64,000 bases of DNA from Perognathus longimembris pacificus (Eukaryota > Chordata > Mammalia > Rodentia > Heteromyidae): the NCBI RefSeq assembly GCF_023159225.1, contig NC_063167.1, forward strand, positions 18,293,360 to 18,357,359, given 5' to 3'. The position numbers and the translations under genes are program-made. Positions 52,901 to 64,000 of the stretch are shown one piece after another (positions within the stretch are counted from its first letter, which is position 1; the number at the start of each line of letters is the position of its first letter). The notes beneath the pieces were generated by a model. It ran no database searches, was not told the origin of the DNA, and saw only the letters and a list, made by a program, of their open reading frames with translations.

Positions 52901-54479
52901 TCAGAGCTGCCCCAGACCCACACAGGATCCTTAGTTAGTGCCCCACCGCACTGGCCTCACCAGCTTCTGTGCCCTCCTCCCCCAACAGGTGTAGACGGGC
53001 AGGCTCATCATGGACTATATGAAAAGTAAATCCTGGTGCCTGAATGAGAGAGTGGATGAGTGGGTGCATGAATGTACCAGGCCACGGAGACATGAGGGGG
53101 TTCCATTCTTCTGAAATGCCTCAGCTCCAAAGTAACTCACCATGGGGATTTCAGGGGACTCATCATGGTACATAAAGGCCTTGCTGTCCATCCCTTTTGG
53201 CCAACTTGCCTCCAGAAATTGAATTCTAAAACAGCACCCATAGGGGCGTCAGCCCTGGAGAGGGGGAGCAGCCTGGCAGCCTGGGTGTTCAGTGCTCAGC
53301 TCTTATTTTAAAAAGATGTCAAGCAGTAGAGGAAAGAGAGCCTGTTATTCCCAATTCACAGGTGATGAATGAAGGAACTGAGTCTGGTGGCACTGTCTCA
53401 TCACCAGGAACAGGAAGCTGGGTCCTCCATTCCTTCTGGGCACCAGTGGCTCATTGACATGGGGAATGGGGGAGGAGACCCTGGGAGGACTCCGGAAATG
53501 AGAAGCAATCTCCTTACCTGGATGAGCACTACAAATCACTCTTCAGTCAGGCTAGGTTGGGGGTGGGGGGGGGCAGGGTGCCTTCCATCTCACTCAGGGA
53601 TGGGAGAGGAAGAGTGACAATTTTGATAAAATAAAAACAGTGCTGCCTTGAGTAGACCGGAAGGGAGAGAGACCTGAACCACGGTTTCCTAAGGAGCCAT
53701 CCGTCTGGGCTGACAGATCACCTGGGCAGGTGCCCTGCCCTCAGCATCCTGGCTCAGGATGCCAGTGGGTAATTACTTCTCTCACAGTGATTATCAAGGT
53801 CTATCTGTGGTCTGTTTTCCTCTTATCACCAAATCTCAGGAAGTGCTCTCCACAGGCCCTTCTTATCTAAATGCTGGATTTATTTGTGGGTCTCTAGACT
53901 GGAGGGGGCGGGGCGGGGGGTGCCTGGTTCTCCGAGCGGCCTGTCAGAGCACATTGAACAGCCAGCCACCCATCACCATCTGCTCTATCCAGGACCTGAG
54001 AAATTGTCTTTCTTTCCTTCCCTGCTCTGAGGGCAGGATGTGTCAGTCTCAAGGTGGCAGGAAAGGGCTGAGAGAAAGGCGTTGTCATCCTTGGGAAATG
54101 TCAACTTCAATCCGAGCAGACAGGAACAAGGAAGGCTACAGTGTGGGGTTCGGTGACCAAAGGAAGGTGGGAGACTCATTGAGGCGACCCGGCAGACCTG
54201 TTGCCCTTGGTATATGGGTGTTTCTGGGGTTAGATTGGCTGTGAGGGACAAGGAGGTGGCTTCAGTTCCTCCTCCCCATCTCCTTTTCCTCCCCCAAGGC
54301 CTTGTTCAACCTTGACTTTGTCATGGGGATCTCTTATTGCCTTCATTTAGACCTTCCAAGTGCTCTTTTGGGCCACCTCTTAATTCTGAGACCCCCCTCA
54401 AGCTAGTGGGGACCCCCAAACACTCAGACAGTTGGTTATGCTTACATTGTCCACCCATGGGAAACACTGGTGAAGCGCC
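52901..54479. other. Unassigned unique sequence with a MIR-like hint
   Basis: 53340-53400 looks like an antisense MIR end. The G-run near 53560-53575 and the GC-rich 53900-53920 are simple. Open frame 53759-54244 (161 residues) has no recognisable domain. Confidence 0.4.
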
Positions 54480-54960
54480 TTATTGGCTCATTCATTCATT
54501 TATTCATTCATTCATTCAGTCAGTCAGTCAATATTTATAAGCTTCTCACTTCATGACAGACACCGTGCCAGGTTCAGGGACACAATAGGAAGAAGAATCA
54601 AATGCGATTTCGGCACCACTGGAGTTTAGATTACGATGAGAACAGGCTACAAAAACAGTCTATCATAAATGCTTATACAGCTGTCATAGGTAACCTGGAA
54701 AAATCTTTTTTTTTTCTTATTAAGAAATGATGGCAAGAGTTTCTTAGGTAGAGGTGAAGAGAAAAGTATTCTAGGCTACAGGAACAGTATGCTCAAAGGC
54801 CCTGGAGTGGCAGGTGAGCATGACCAAGAAGCAGTTGTGGCTGGCACAGATAACATAAGGGACTGTGGAGCCCAGAAGTGCTGCCTCTCTGGTTTGGGGC
54901 TGCAGGAAGCCCTTGGAGGCCCTGGAACAGGGGAGCTTGGACTCCACTGTCAGGCAGCTC
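54480..54960 (+). repeat. (CATT)n/(CAGT)n array leading into an ancient repeat
   Basis: 54488-54530 is a CATT array turning into 'cagtcagtcagt'. Then 'caatatttataagcttctcacttcatgacagacaccgtgccagg' and 'gaacagtatgctcaaaggccctggagtgg' follow the order of a mammal-wide old repeat whose family I cannot name. Confidence 0.55.
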
Positions 54961-56879
54961 AGTTCCTCTGTGTGTAGGAGAACAGGGATCACTGGCATTC
55001 TTTGTGGCTTGCATTGAGGGTTACTGTGGGTGGGGATGGCATGGCTGCTCCACCTGCTTTGTTGCCTGGGCCTCACACATCTGGATGTGGGTAAGTTCAC
55101 AGTCAGATTTGCAGCAGTCCACAGAGTGTACCCCAGATCAAAGCACTGGCTGATCACAAACTCAAGGTCAGCCATCAGTGTCAGGCCTGAGCACCTTGCA
55201 GCCCTCTCGGCCACCGCCCTTCCCCTGGTGGCTGCCACACCTGGGCACAGATGGGAAAAGACCCCATTAGCTTGTGCTGACCTCACACTTGTCTAAAAGT
55301 CCACGTCATCTCCTCTGCAGAAAGCTTGGCCTTCAAGCCTTGGCATAAAGAGAGAAAGATGAATCCTTTCAGGACACAAAGAGACAGGAGGCTTTTTTTT
55401 TCTTTTTTGAGAAGCCACCAACCCCCATTCCAGGAAGGCCTGGGCTGTGTCCTCCAGGAGCTGGACAGACTTTCTGCCTCTGCTTCCCCCCCACCTCCCT
55501 GGTGCTCTCCCGAGTGGGTAAGGAGAAGGCACACCTGCCAGGGCTGGGTAAAGGAGCATCTAGCACCTCCCTTCACTCTGAAGTCTCTGCTCAGTGACCA
55601 CATCTGACCTGGGGAAATGAGGACACCATTCTCACTCTCTTTCTGGTCCTCCCTGGCCCCCCGGAATAGGATCCTCTGCCCTTGGGGTGTACTGTTCAGA
55701 GCCCTGCCTCAGTTTCCATGTCTTGTTGGCTCTTGGAGAGACCCATCTGATGAGTGAGTTGAATTGAGACTGGTGTTCTGCAATCCACAGAACTTTCAGA
55801 CTTTCAGTGCCATCTATGCCAGGTGTGTAATAATTTCTCTTTACTGTTAGAGATGATCTGGTTCTCCGAGAGGCCTGAGCTCGCACCACGCTTTCCTGTG
55901 GACTCCTTGGTGAGTTTTCAGTGTACTCAGGAGCACCTCAGTCACCCTCCAGATTTAATTGGTTCAGGAAATCCTTGCCATCGCCACACAGCCTCCTGAC
56001 AGCCCTCCTGCCCCAAGACACTCACTTCCACTGGCCTTTGTCACCATCTCCCCCCGGCAAGAACTCAGTGATGACCCACTGTGGGTCACGTACCCACCAC
56101 TAGCCACCCACTTCCTTCTAGAAAGAAACTCAGCCTTGTGTTCAATCCCAGGCAGAGACCAGACTGATGTCAAGATGCTATCTTTGCCACTCAGTTTCCT
56201 GGGACCACTCCTTCCGGGGTCAATTCCATGTGGAAAGAACCCAGTCAGGAGACAGAGACCAAAGTATGAACAGGAGAGACTCCACATAATGATGAACTAT
56301 TAAACCACTATGAAAGGATACAGGCTTCCCAAGGGTCTACAGGTAGCCAAGTCAGAGAGCAACCATCATAAAAAGCAAGAACTTGGAAGAGTCCTCCCCA
56401 CTGGTCTCCAAGTTCAGATTTCTCTGGGAATTCACTTCCTGCCAGTGTCCAGGAAGGCTGCCTTGGGCTCACTTGGCGCTGGCCCACGGAAAAGCGCCAC
56501 CTGGTGGTGGAGGAGCTTGCTGGCGCGTCCCATAGATCAGTGGGGCTGGGGCTGGACAGTACTTCGAAAAGCCAACCAAGTCCCCCCCCCCCCCGCCCCC
56601 CGGGAGCTGCGTGGACATCAGCATCCCCATGACATCCAGACATGACTGGCATGTCCCCTTTAGCCCTTCCCTTCCTGTAACTTCCACTAACAAAGTCTAC
56701 CCTCAGGCCAGCTGGCGAAGGAAACAGGTTCCCAAGGCCCTGCTTTTGGTAAGCCCAAATCAGAGCAGAGAAGGGCAGATGTGGCATTGAGAGGAAACCG
56801 ATCAATCCCTGGCACAATGGAGGGCCCTGGCTGCTGGGAAATGCTTGTTGAGTTTGGCATTAGATAACCCGGCAGCTTC
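54961..56879. other. Unassigned unique sequence with a poly-C run
   Basis: A C-run with one G lies at 56582-56601. Open frames up to 171 residues occur on the minus strand (54771-55286, 56308-56817), none with a domain. Confidence 0.4.
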
Positions 56880-57010
56880 AGAGCTCTAATCTTCACTAGC
56901 TGAGTCATCCCAGTCGAGGGACTTCCCCTCTCTGCCCTTCTGTCCCCGAGTCTGCAAAGGGTGGATCTGGTTCCAATGGTGTCTGAGGCTGGGGAGGAGA
57001 GCCCAGAGCA
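56880..57010 (+). mobile_element. MIR SINE relic, sense
   Basis: 'ctagctgagtcatcccagtcgagggacttcccctctctgcccttctgtccccgagtctgcaaagg' is MIR-like in order. Confidence 0.5.
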
Positions 57011-57069
57011 AGGCTACTCTGCAACCTGTGACACATGAGCACGGAATCAGGCGAGCGTTCTGAAGCACT

Positions 57070-57235
57070 GTCGTGTTTCTGTTTTCTCCAGGTTTTGTGC
57101 CTCCCTCATTGATAATCTCCTAACACTCTCATCAGTCCTGTAAATTATCATGACCTTTGTATTTATCAGGATGCTCAGGCTCCAAATTAAAACCACAACT
57201 CAAAGTGACTTGTATTGTAACAATGTTCATCACTG
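57070..57235. promoter_or_regulatory. Candidate conserved non-coding element
   Basis: AT-rich, repeat-free: 'ctcattgataatctcctaac', 'gtaaattatcatgacctttg', 'ggctccaaattaaaaccac'. The role is inferred. Confidence 0.3.
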
Positions 57236-58009
57236 CACGTGAGGAGAATTGAGGGCCGAATGGGGGTGCAGGGCTGGTGGGCTCTGCAGCTCGAAGGCCA
57301 TTCACCAGGAGAGTTAAGAAAGGGTCCCCCGCCAGGTGTCAGCAGGACCCAAAGAAAGAAAAAGAGAGAAGAGGGTAAGTCTGGGTACTGTGTATCAAAC
57401 ACTCAATGGAACGGTAACCTCAGACAAACCTTTGAGCTTCTATAAGCCTCATCTGCATCAGGGAGGCTCAGGGGGACAGAGGGCCTGGGTTCCCATGGAT
57501 GGCACCTGGTTGGTGGTCAGCTGGACATCAACTTGGTGGTGGAGCTGTTGTCAAGGCTAGTGTCTGGACACTGAGATGGGTGTTTCCACTTGTCCTGGGT
57601 TGCTTCTGGCTGCAGAGGTGGATCTTAAGGAGGAGACAAATGCAGCTCAGCCTAAGGGGCTTTATGATGGGTGGCTGGTGCCTTGTTACCAGAGGTGTGG
57701 GGTACGCTGTGGCAGGGACTTAGGTGTCACTGGAGGGGCTATCAGCCTGGCTAGGGAATTTTGGAGGCTGCGCTTCTGAGTCGTCTATAGGGTCAGCCTC
57801 CCAGGATTTCATGTAGTCATTGTGACATTAAAGTAGGATTCTGGGGCACAGCTGGATTCCTTCCCCAGATGACAGCCGATGGCTACAGTCTCAGCATGGC
57901 CACCGGGCATGGCTGATCAAGGAGTGCAAGCTACATGCCCCGCTTTCTCTGTGCTTTCACATCTTTGCTCCCTTCCACAGGTGGCAGAAGCTTGGCTACC
58001 CTGGACAGT
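57236..58009. other. Unassigned unique sequence with a MIR-like hint
   Basis: 57405-57460 ('cctcagacaaacctttgagcttctataagcctcatctgcatc') resembles a MIR core. No gene was recognised. Confidence 0.4.
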
Positions 58010-59120
58010 GTTCTGTAAACTAGCCAGCTGATCCCTAAGCCTGCCTCTCCCAAGTCACAGAACCTCTCTGAGCCTCTGGCTTCCTTTCTATAAAATAGGA
58101 ACTAGTTCCACTTGGGTTCTTCCTTTGGGCTGTGTAGGAGTTCCTATCTGTGAAGAGAGCCCATTGACAGCTGTGCTTCGAGGGCTATGTGCCAGGCACA
58201 GGGGTAAGTGCCTATCTTAGTAAATGATTAGTAGATTTCCTTTTATCTATGAAGCATTGTTAATCTCCATGGCCAGAAAGGAGTAGAGTCAGAGGAGAGT
58301 AGGGCTGAGATGTGAGGTCCCCGTCTTCCACTTTGCTCTGGACACTACCAGCTGTGTGGCATCAGCCAAGTCAGCCCCCATGAACAATGTGGATCATACA
58401 CCTGCCTCCATGAGCAGTCCTGAGACTCAGGGAGGTGAGTCTTCCAGGGTCTGGAAGCCATGCCTAGCATACAGTAAGTCCTGCATAAATGCTGTCCATT
58501 GCTGTTGATGTTTTTAAGGGAGCAGATCAGTGTTAGCATAGTGTAGGGATGCAAGGCATTGACTCTGGACCACCTGGTCATGTCCACATCCCAGCTCAGT
58601 AAGTGACAGTGGGCAAACGTTTATGCAACCAAAGGCTCAGCTTCCTGGTCTATGAAATAGGGTCATAAAGTACTGCTTAGCACAGTGCTTGTCCTGCTAG
58701 CCTCAAGACACAGTTGGAAGGCTGTGTGAAGGGAGAGTAGGGCTGGGGTCCTTGTCCATAGCTCTCCTGGGAAGTGCTTAAGGAGTATAGAGATGATACT
58801 GGCTCTGGAGCTGTGACTAGGCCCAGTGCCTGCAACCCTAGTGAGCTTCTCACAGGAGGCTAGTACAGAGGTGCCTTAGAGTGGGATCTGGGGACCACTG
58901 CAGCCTAGAGGTCTAGGTGAATGAAGCCTGGCTGCTAGCCTGGAGGCTCACATAAGCTGGAGCAAGTCCCCCACTCCTGGGAGCTCCAGGTGAGGCGCAA
59001 CAGACACCAGCTTTGGAGTCAGGGGATCCGGGGTGAAGCCCTGCCTTCCAACTGTGCATCCAGAGCCTCCCAGCCTCAGTTTCCTCACCTTCACAATGAG
59101 GAGAGTATGGGTTTTCTGGG
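58010..59120 (+). mobile_element. Cluster of MIR relics, sense
   Basis: Three or four MIR copies follow each other on the same strand: 58035-58250 ('aagtcacagaacctctctgagcctctggcttcc'), about 58345-58530 ('gcctagcatacagtaagtcctgcataaatg'), 58545-58710 (near full length: 'agtgacagtgggcaaacg ... ggctcagcttcctggtc ... tgcttagcacagtgcttg'), and 59005-59115 ('cagcctcagtttcctcacc'). Confidence 0.7.
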
Positions 59121-59729
59121 AGGGGAGACAAGTTAGCTTCATGAAGAGCTGTCTTCGGAGCTTGGTGTCTCTGCCCCACCCTATCATCTCTGAGGACACC
59201 ACAGATGCTGGTCCCAGGTGTGCAGGAGATGGTGTGCTACTGGGAGGCAGAGGGTCTGGGTCACCCTGTCCTGGGGTTTGAGTCACCCATACAAGAAAGT
59301 CACCGAGGGTTTGTGGGGGTAGAGGTGAGTACCTCCCACGCCTTCACCTGCTCGGCGCTCTGCAGGAACTTGGAACACGGTAAGCAGCCCCGTGAAAGGG
59401 GACACTCAGCCACCTCCAAGTCCTCACTGCACCCCTCAATCCCACAAATCCCTTCCCTGCTCAGCCCTGGCCTCAGTCTTCCTGGAGCAGGGAGGGTGGC
59501 TGGGGTGGCTGTCATTGTTGGAGGCACATAAGGAAATGGAAGATGGAAGCCTGGAGTCCTTAAGTGACATCCCCAGGATCACCCAGTAAGTTGGTGACCC
59601 TTGAGGCTCCTGCCAGGCCCCTCATTTTCCACGTGGGACCCTCTTCCCTGTGCTGTGGAGGTGTGAAGATCATTCATAGTGGCAGTACCCCTGCCCCTCC
59701 CCCTCTCCCTCCTCCACCCAGTCTTCTCC
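59121..59729. other. Unassigned unique sequence with an antisense MIR hint
   Basis: 59530-59590 ('ggaagatggaagcctgg ... gtgacatccccaggatcacccag') looks like an antisense MIR end. Confidence 0.4.
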
Positions 59730-59910
59730 ATCATTTCAATTAGCATTGGGGCTCTTTTATTAGGAGAAATTCTTTCAGGAATGACATAAAACATGTCTTG
59801 AAAGGAAGTGCAGTTTCCGTTTATACCTGTCATAACGCATTTCCATTTCAATAGCATCTTTTTTCACTTTTTTTTTAATGCATCACATTTCAAAACCTGT
59901 AACATGGAAA
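59730..59910. promoter_or_regulatory. Candidate conserved non-coding element
   Basis: Repeat-free AT-rich text: 'catttcaattagcattggggc', 'ttcaggaatgacataaaac', 'tacctgtcataacgcatttcc'. The role is inferred. Confidence 0.3.
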
Positions 59911-60475
59911 ACCAGCTGGCACTGAGTGTTTAGAGCCAACAACATCTCTCCTCAGTACCTGATGGCTCCCCAGGTGTGCAGGGGCTTCTCCTGGGAGAAG
60001 GGAAGCTGGGCCTATGCTCCTGCTGCCTCCCTGCCTGTCTACTTAACCTTTCCCTTCCCTTCCCTTCTTTTCCTTTCTCTTCTTTTCCCTTCCCAGAGGG
60101 CAACTTCCTGCCTTTTCAAGTTCTGTATGACTGCCTCCAATGAGAAGATTCAGAAAGAAGGACTCAAATTCCCTTCCATCTGACACAAAGTCTAGACCTG
60201 TACCCACCTCCCTGTTTGCCCTCTACTACAACCTTACAAGATGGTGTGGTCAGTGATGGTGAAAATGCCTGTGTGGTGTTGCTAATGTAGTGGAGATGAT
60301 GGATGCTGGGCACTGAGTTGTGTCTCCGCAAGATCTGTTCAACTCCTAACCCCATGTGCCTCAGAATGTGGGCTCATGTGAAAATAGGCCCTTTACAGAG
60401 GCCGTTAGTTTAAAATTGGATCAGAAGGGCAAGTACTAATTCAATATGACCAATATCCTTACAAAAGGGGAAAGT
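59911..60475. other. Unassigned sequence with a short pyrimidine stretch
   Basis: A CCTTTT-type pyrimidine stretch at 60045-60095. No gene was recognised. Confidence 0.4.
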
Positions 60476-60705
60476 TAGCCAGGTGCTAGTGGCTCATGTT
60501 TATAATCTTAGCTACTGTGACTTGATGATTGAGGTTCAAAGCCATCCTGGGCAGGAAAGTCTATGAGACTCTTGTCTCCAACTAAGCACAGAAAAAACCA
60601 GAAGTGGAACTGTGGCTCAAGTGGTAGAGTGCTAGCCTTGAGCAAAAAAGCTCAAGGAGAGTACGTAGGCCCAGAGTTCAAGTCCCATAACTGGCACAAA
60701 TAAAA
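60476..60705 (+). mobile_element. B1/tRNA-like composite SINE, sense
   Basis: 'gccaggtgctagtggctcatgtttataatcttagctac' joins to 'cttgtctccaactaagcac' and a well-preserved right half 'gtggctcaagtggtagagtgctagccttgagc', with an A-rich tail. Confidence 0.9.
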
Positions 60706-61019
60706 ACAGGTGGTGGGGGGGTGGAACACAGAGAAAACACAGGGGGATGATGTGGGGAGACACCTGGGAGGTGGAGCACTGAGGCCACTCGGTGTGCAGA
60801 GAGGTCTGTATCGTCCCCCAGGACCTTCTGAGGGGCACTGCCCCGCTCATGCCTTGATTCACTGCTTCTGGCCCTCACCCAGGCTAACCCTGTGACTGGC
60901 TTCCACCAGTGGGCTGGGGATTGTGTTATGGTGGCCTGTTTTCTCCACCCTCTTTCTCCTCTGCCAGCTGAAACAGAAGAATCTGAGATGATGAGAGTGA
61001 ATTTCCTGAGCCCCAAGGT
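60706..61019. other. Unassigned unique sequence
   Basis: Nothing recognisable. Confidence 0.35.
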
Positions 61020-61315
61020 GGACAGAGTCTAGGTCCCTGAGTCACTCCATGGAGGAGAGCTGCCTATTGGCTTGGGGGCAGTGATGGGGAAGGGATAGTA
61101 ACTAAACTTGGATAAGAAGGGAAATCTTCCCAGAGGAGGCCACTCCTATGAAAGCTTTTGAACAAGTAGGAAGTGACCAGGAAGAAGGAAGGAAATATCC
61201 AGAATGGAGGAGAAAGAACCTGCCCATTGGGGAACTTGAAGGAGCTCATGGTGGTGAGAGAGAAAATCAGAGTCAGAGGTGTGGAAGGAAGCTGAAACAT
61301 GGGTGGTCTTGGCAC

Positions 61316-61374
<59 letters not shown>

Positions 61375-61790
61375 CACCCTGAGTCCAACAGGTAGCCAGC
61401 CATTAAGGGGTTTGTTGAGCGGGACAATAATATGGTCACAGTTTTTCCCTCTGACTTCCAGCATGGGGCTGGATTGGGGATGGAGATTCTAGAGTCAGTG
61501 AGGCCAGGAGGCAGGCTGGCCTTGTGGACCAGAAAGAAGGCTATGGAGCAGAACAGGCCAGAAGAGGCCAGGTTTTAGAATAGCTTGGTGGTGATTCCAA
61601 GGGAAGATGGGGGAAACAAGGGATGAAGGACGATGCATAGCTTTGGTGTGGAGTTGGTGGAGCCACTGCTGAGATGAGGAAGAGGAACGGTACTGACACA
61701 GCGGCTCTGTGTGGTTCTTGCTTCTGCATCCCCAATTATAGCCATGTGTGCAGGCCTATGGTAGATGAACAGATAGATGGATAAAAGGGA
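61020..61790 (+). repeat. Ancient mammal-wide repeat, split by (TG)n
   Basis: 'gggaaatcttcccagaggaggccactcc', 'aacaagtaggaagtgacc', then after the microsatellite 'agccattaaggggtttgttgagcgggacaataatatggtcacag' and 'ggtggtgattccaaggg' follow the order of a long old repeat with 'ttttgagcaggggagtgacatgatc'. Family not named. Confidence 0.5.
61318..61372. repeat. (TG)n microsatellite, about 27 units
   Basis: A perfect TG run. Confidence 0.97.
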
Positions 61791-62779
61791 ACTGCAAGTA
61801 TGAGTGAGGAGGCAGGAAGCTTACAAGCAGGGGCAGCTCTACTTGTGTGACATCTGTTTCCTTCCCTGGCCGGTGGCCATATGCTCATCATGTTTTCTGC
61901 AGCACCCCTGGAGCCCTATGGGCAGCCTGATGCCCAGCGGACACTCAGTCCACTCACTGTGAGTGCACAGGAAAATGAGCAGACAAATGCATCCAGCTGG
62001 CCTGGTTTGGCTGGAGCACAGGCAATAGCAAGGACTCCTGGATCAGTTGGATGGAGATCTTGAGGACCAGTCGAGTGGAAGTGGGTTTAATTTTCATTCT
62101 TCCAGTGCTGGATTTGAGTAGAGGCAAAGCATGATGAGAAGACAGTCCAAGCCAGTGGCATGGCTAAGCTGGGTCACTTGGGAGCTGTCATTGTCATGGT
62201 TGTGATGGATCTTTGAAAAAAAAAAAAAGAGCCTTCTGAAATTCCGTGGGTGGATGACAATAAGGAAGACAGATTGTGTGTGTGAGCTACTTCTGTCCAT
62301 GTTGGCCTTGGACAAGTGTCGCCTCTGCCCTTTCCTGAGCCAGGCTCTGCTTTGTCTCAGTGAGACACCTTTCTGTGTCCATGTCCAGCAAAGACAGAGG
62401 CTTTGAAGAGCAACTTCATTCATGTCCTCTGGAGCCAGATGGAACAGAGCCCAGGGGAGACAGACTGTGTCCCTGGCCCCAGGACACCCTGGCCTCTGCC
62501 CTCTTGGGGAAGTGACAGGGTGGCAGGGCTGCAGCAGATCCTTTGTTTTGTGTTGGATGCTCTTCCTGCAGCCAGGCCTTGTCCCATGGCCAGTCGGTGA
62601 GGATGTTGAGTCCACTCTGCCCGTTTCCCTCCTGGACCAAGGATGCCCACCCAGGGTGGGTCCTTTATGGGCTTCCATGCTACCACTTGTCCAAGCAGCA
62701 CAAAGGCACAGGGCTAAGGGCAGTGTAAGAAACGTCTCTGCTCTTTCCCATACAACAGTCAACTGTAAACAGATAAAAG
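61791..62779. other. Unassigned unique sequence holding a 230-residue antisense open frame
   Basis: The frame at 62094-62786 (minus) is the longest in the window that does not come from a simple repeat. It contains no recognisable domain, includes an A-run read as Phe codons at 62217-62228, and abuts L1. It is regarded as chance or as an unproven candidate only. Confidence 0.35.
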
Positions 62780-63204
62780 ATATCAAAGTAAAACCTAGAA
62801 ATGGCTAGAGGAAAACAGGGAACACCTTTGAAGGTATAAGCACACTTAACATTTTTTTTCTGGATAGAATCCTAATTGCTCAGAAAATAACAAGAATTGA
62901 AAAAAATGGGCTTACATTGACAAAGCTGCTGCACCGCAAAAGAAAAAAAAAAAGCCACAATCAAAGGAAAACCTACAGAATAAGAGATAACCTTTGCCAG
63001 TTATTCCTTTGATAAAGGGTTTATATCCAGGATATATAAAGAGCTACAAAAATTAAAGAAAAGATAAATAATTCAACAAATCAATTGGAACAGCTAGTGA
63101 ACTAAACAGTTTCCAAAGGAAGAGATACTCATAGTTTAGAAATATATGAAGAACTATTCAATACCCTTAGCCATAGAAAAAGCATGCAAATCAAAAAACC
63201 ATTG

Positions 63205-63235
63205 ATTATCCATCCATCCATCCATCCCAGTTAGG
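63205..63235. repeat. Short (ATCC)n in L1
   Basis: 'atccatccatccatccatcc' lies inside the L1 sequence. Confidence 0.8.
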
Positions 63236-63292
63236 AAAGCCATCATTAAGCATGAAAGCAACAACAAATATTGTCCAGGATGGGGTGTGTGG

Positions 63293-63331
<39 letters not shown>

Positions 63332-63338
63332 ATATATG

Positions 63339-63371
<33 letters not shown>

Positions 63372-63425
63372 ATGTATGTGTATGTGTATACGTATATGTA
63401 TATGTATATATGTGTACACACACAC
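63293..63425. repeat. Compound (TA)n/(TG)n/(TATG)n microsatellite in L1
   Basis: TA-rich, then TG-rich, then TATG-rich segments, ending in 'acacacacac'. It replaces sequence between two recognisable L1 parts. Confidence 0.93.
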
Positions 63426-64000
63426 TTCTGATGAGAATATAAATTAGGGCAACCACTGTGGAAAGCAGTATGGATCTTTCTTATAAGACAAACTACAACC
63501 AAAGGGGGGAAAACCCCTAAAACTAGAGATAGAACTACTATATCATCCTTCTATACTACTCCTGGCCATATATCATAAGGAACTAAGTCAATATGCAGTC
63601 AAGATACCTGTACACCTATGTTTATTGCAGTACTATTCACAGTAACTAATCTATGGAATCAACTGGGTGCCCAAAGACCAATGAATGAATAAAGACAATG
63701 CAGTGTCCATATACAATGGAGTATTATTCAGCTATAAAGAATGAAATTGTTATTAGTAGGAAAGTAGATAGACCATCATGTGAAGCAAAATAAGCCAGAT
63801 TGAGAAAGATAAAGATCGCATGGTCTCTCACAGATGGAATCTAATCTTCAAAAGCAATGGCAGGAAGTGTTAAGTGGTTGGTTTGAACGAGAATACTGCA
63901 GGAAGGGGCGGGAGTGAAAGGAGAGGGTGAAGGGAGACAGATGTGACCGAAGTATCTCTAAACACATGTATGAAAACAGAACAATGGAAGGTGCTGAAAT

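Larger units (their letters stand above)
62780..64000 (+). mobile_element. Old L1, sense: ORF2 C-terminal region and 3'UTR, running off the window
   Basis: The order is that of an L1 3' third: 'gaaaacagggaacacctttg', 'ggcttacattgacaaagctgctgcaccgc', 'gataaagggtttatatccaggatatataaagagctac', 'agccatagaaaaagcatgcaaatcaaa', 'gagaatataaattagggcaaccactgtggaaagcagtatgg', 'tgtttattgcagtactattcacag', 'ggagtattattcagctataaagaatg', 'gcatggtctctcacagatggaatctaatc', then a purine-rich 3'UTR start. Frames are broken. Confidence 0.85.

Noticed and set aside
1..64000. A novel multi-gene system or operon
   Set aside because: No intact coding gene was found; the window is mammalian non-coding DNA dominated by repeats and unique sequence.

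Overview
This window looks like non-coding nuclear DNA from a mammal, most likely a rodent. The evidence is the repeat content: 7SL/B1-like and ID-like (tRNA-derived) SINEs, often fused into dimers, many L1 LINE fragments, MaLR-type LTRs, MIR and L2 relics, and long (TG)n, (CT)n and pyrimidine microsatellites. The SINE dimers (B1-like or ID-like left half joined to a tRNA-like right half that reads 'gtggctcaagtggtagagtg') resemble those I associate with castorimorph rodents such as kangaroo rats, pocket mice or beaver. That placement is inference from memory.

I found no intact protein-coding gene, tRNA, rRNA or CRISPR array. Apart from a retrocopy fragment, open frames are short or come from low-complexity repeats. 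The one recognisable gene-derived sequence is a dead processed copy of the protein phosphatase 2A catalytic subunit mRNA (Ppp2ca-like, 3564-5655). It carries its 5'UTR, a broken reading frame, 3'UTR, polyadenylation signal and target-site duplications. A second retrocopy (18597-18974) looks like the 3'UTR of an mRNA I cannot name.

Layout. 1-7700 is repeat-dense: L1 pieces, a MaLR LTR, an unassigned GC-richer block with strong hairpins, the Ppp2ca retrocopy nested with three other insertions, more L1, and a Tigger/MER2-like relic. 7700-12900 is mostly unique sequence with ancient repeats and paired (TG)n tracts. 12900-21150 is again dominated by L1, with a 265-base pure pyrimidine run at 15185 and a multi-layer stack of insertions at 16921-19860. 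21150-48000 is mostly unique sequence with scattered MIRs, SINEs and microsatellites, and several AT-rich, repeat-free patches that look like candidate conserved non-coding elements. 48000-51375 holds two antisense L1 fragments with a younger sense L1 tail, an ID SINE and a large pyrimidine expansion. 51375-62780 is ancient-repeat-rich (MIR, L2) unique sequence. 62780-64000 is the 3' part of an old L1 that runs off the window edge.

The region fits an intron or intergenic stretch; the sequence alone does not say which. Its most informative content is the insertion history. At least five events can be ordered from direct target-site duplications. The candidate regulatory patches rest only on base composition and motif clustering, because no alignment could be run.
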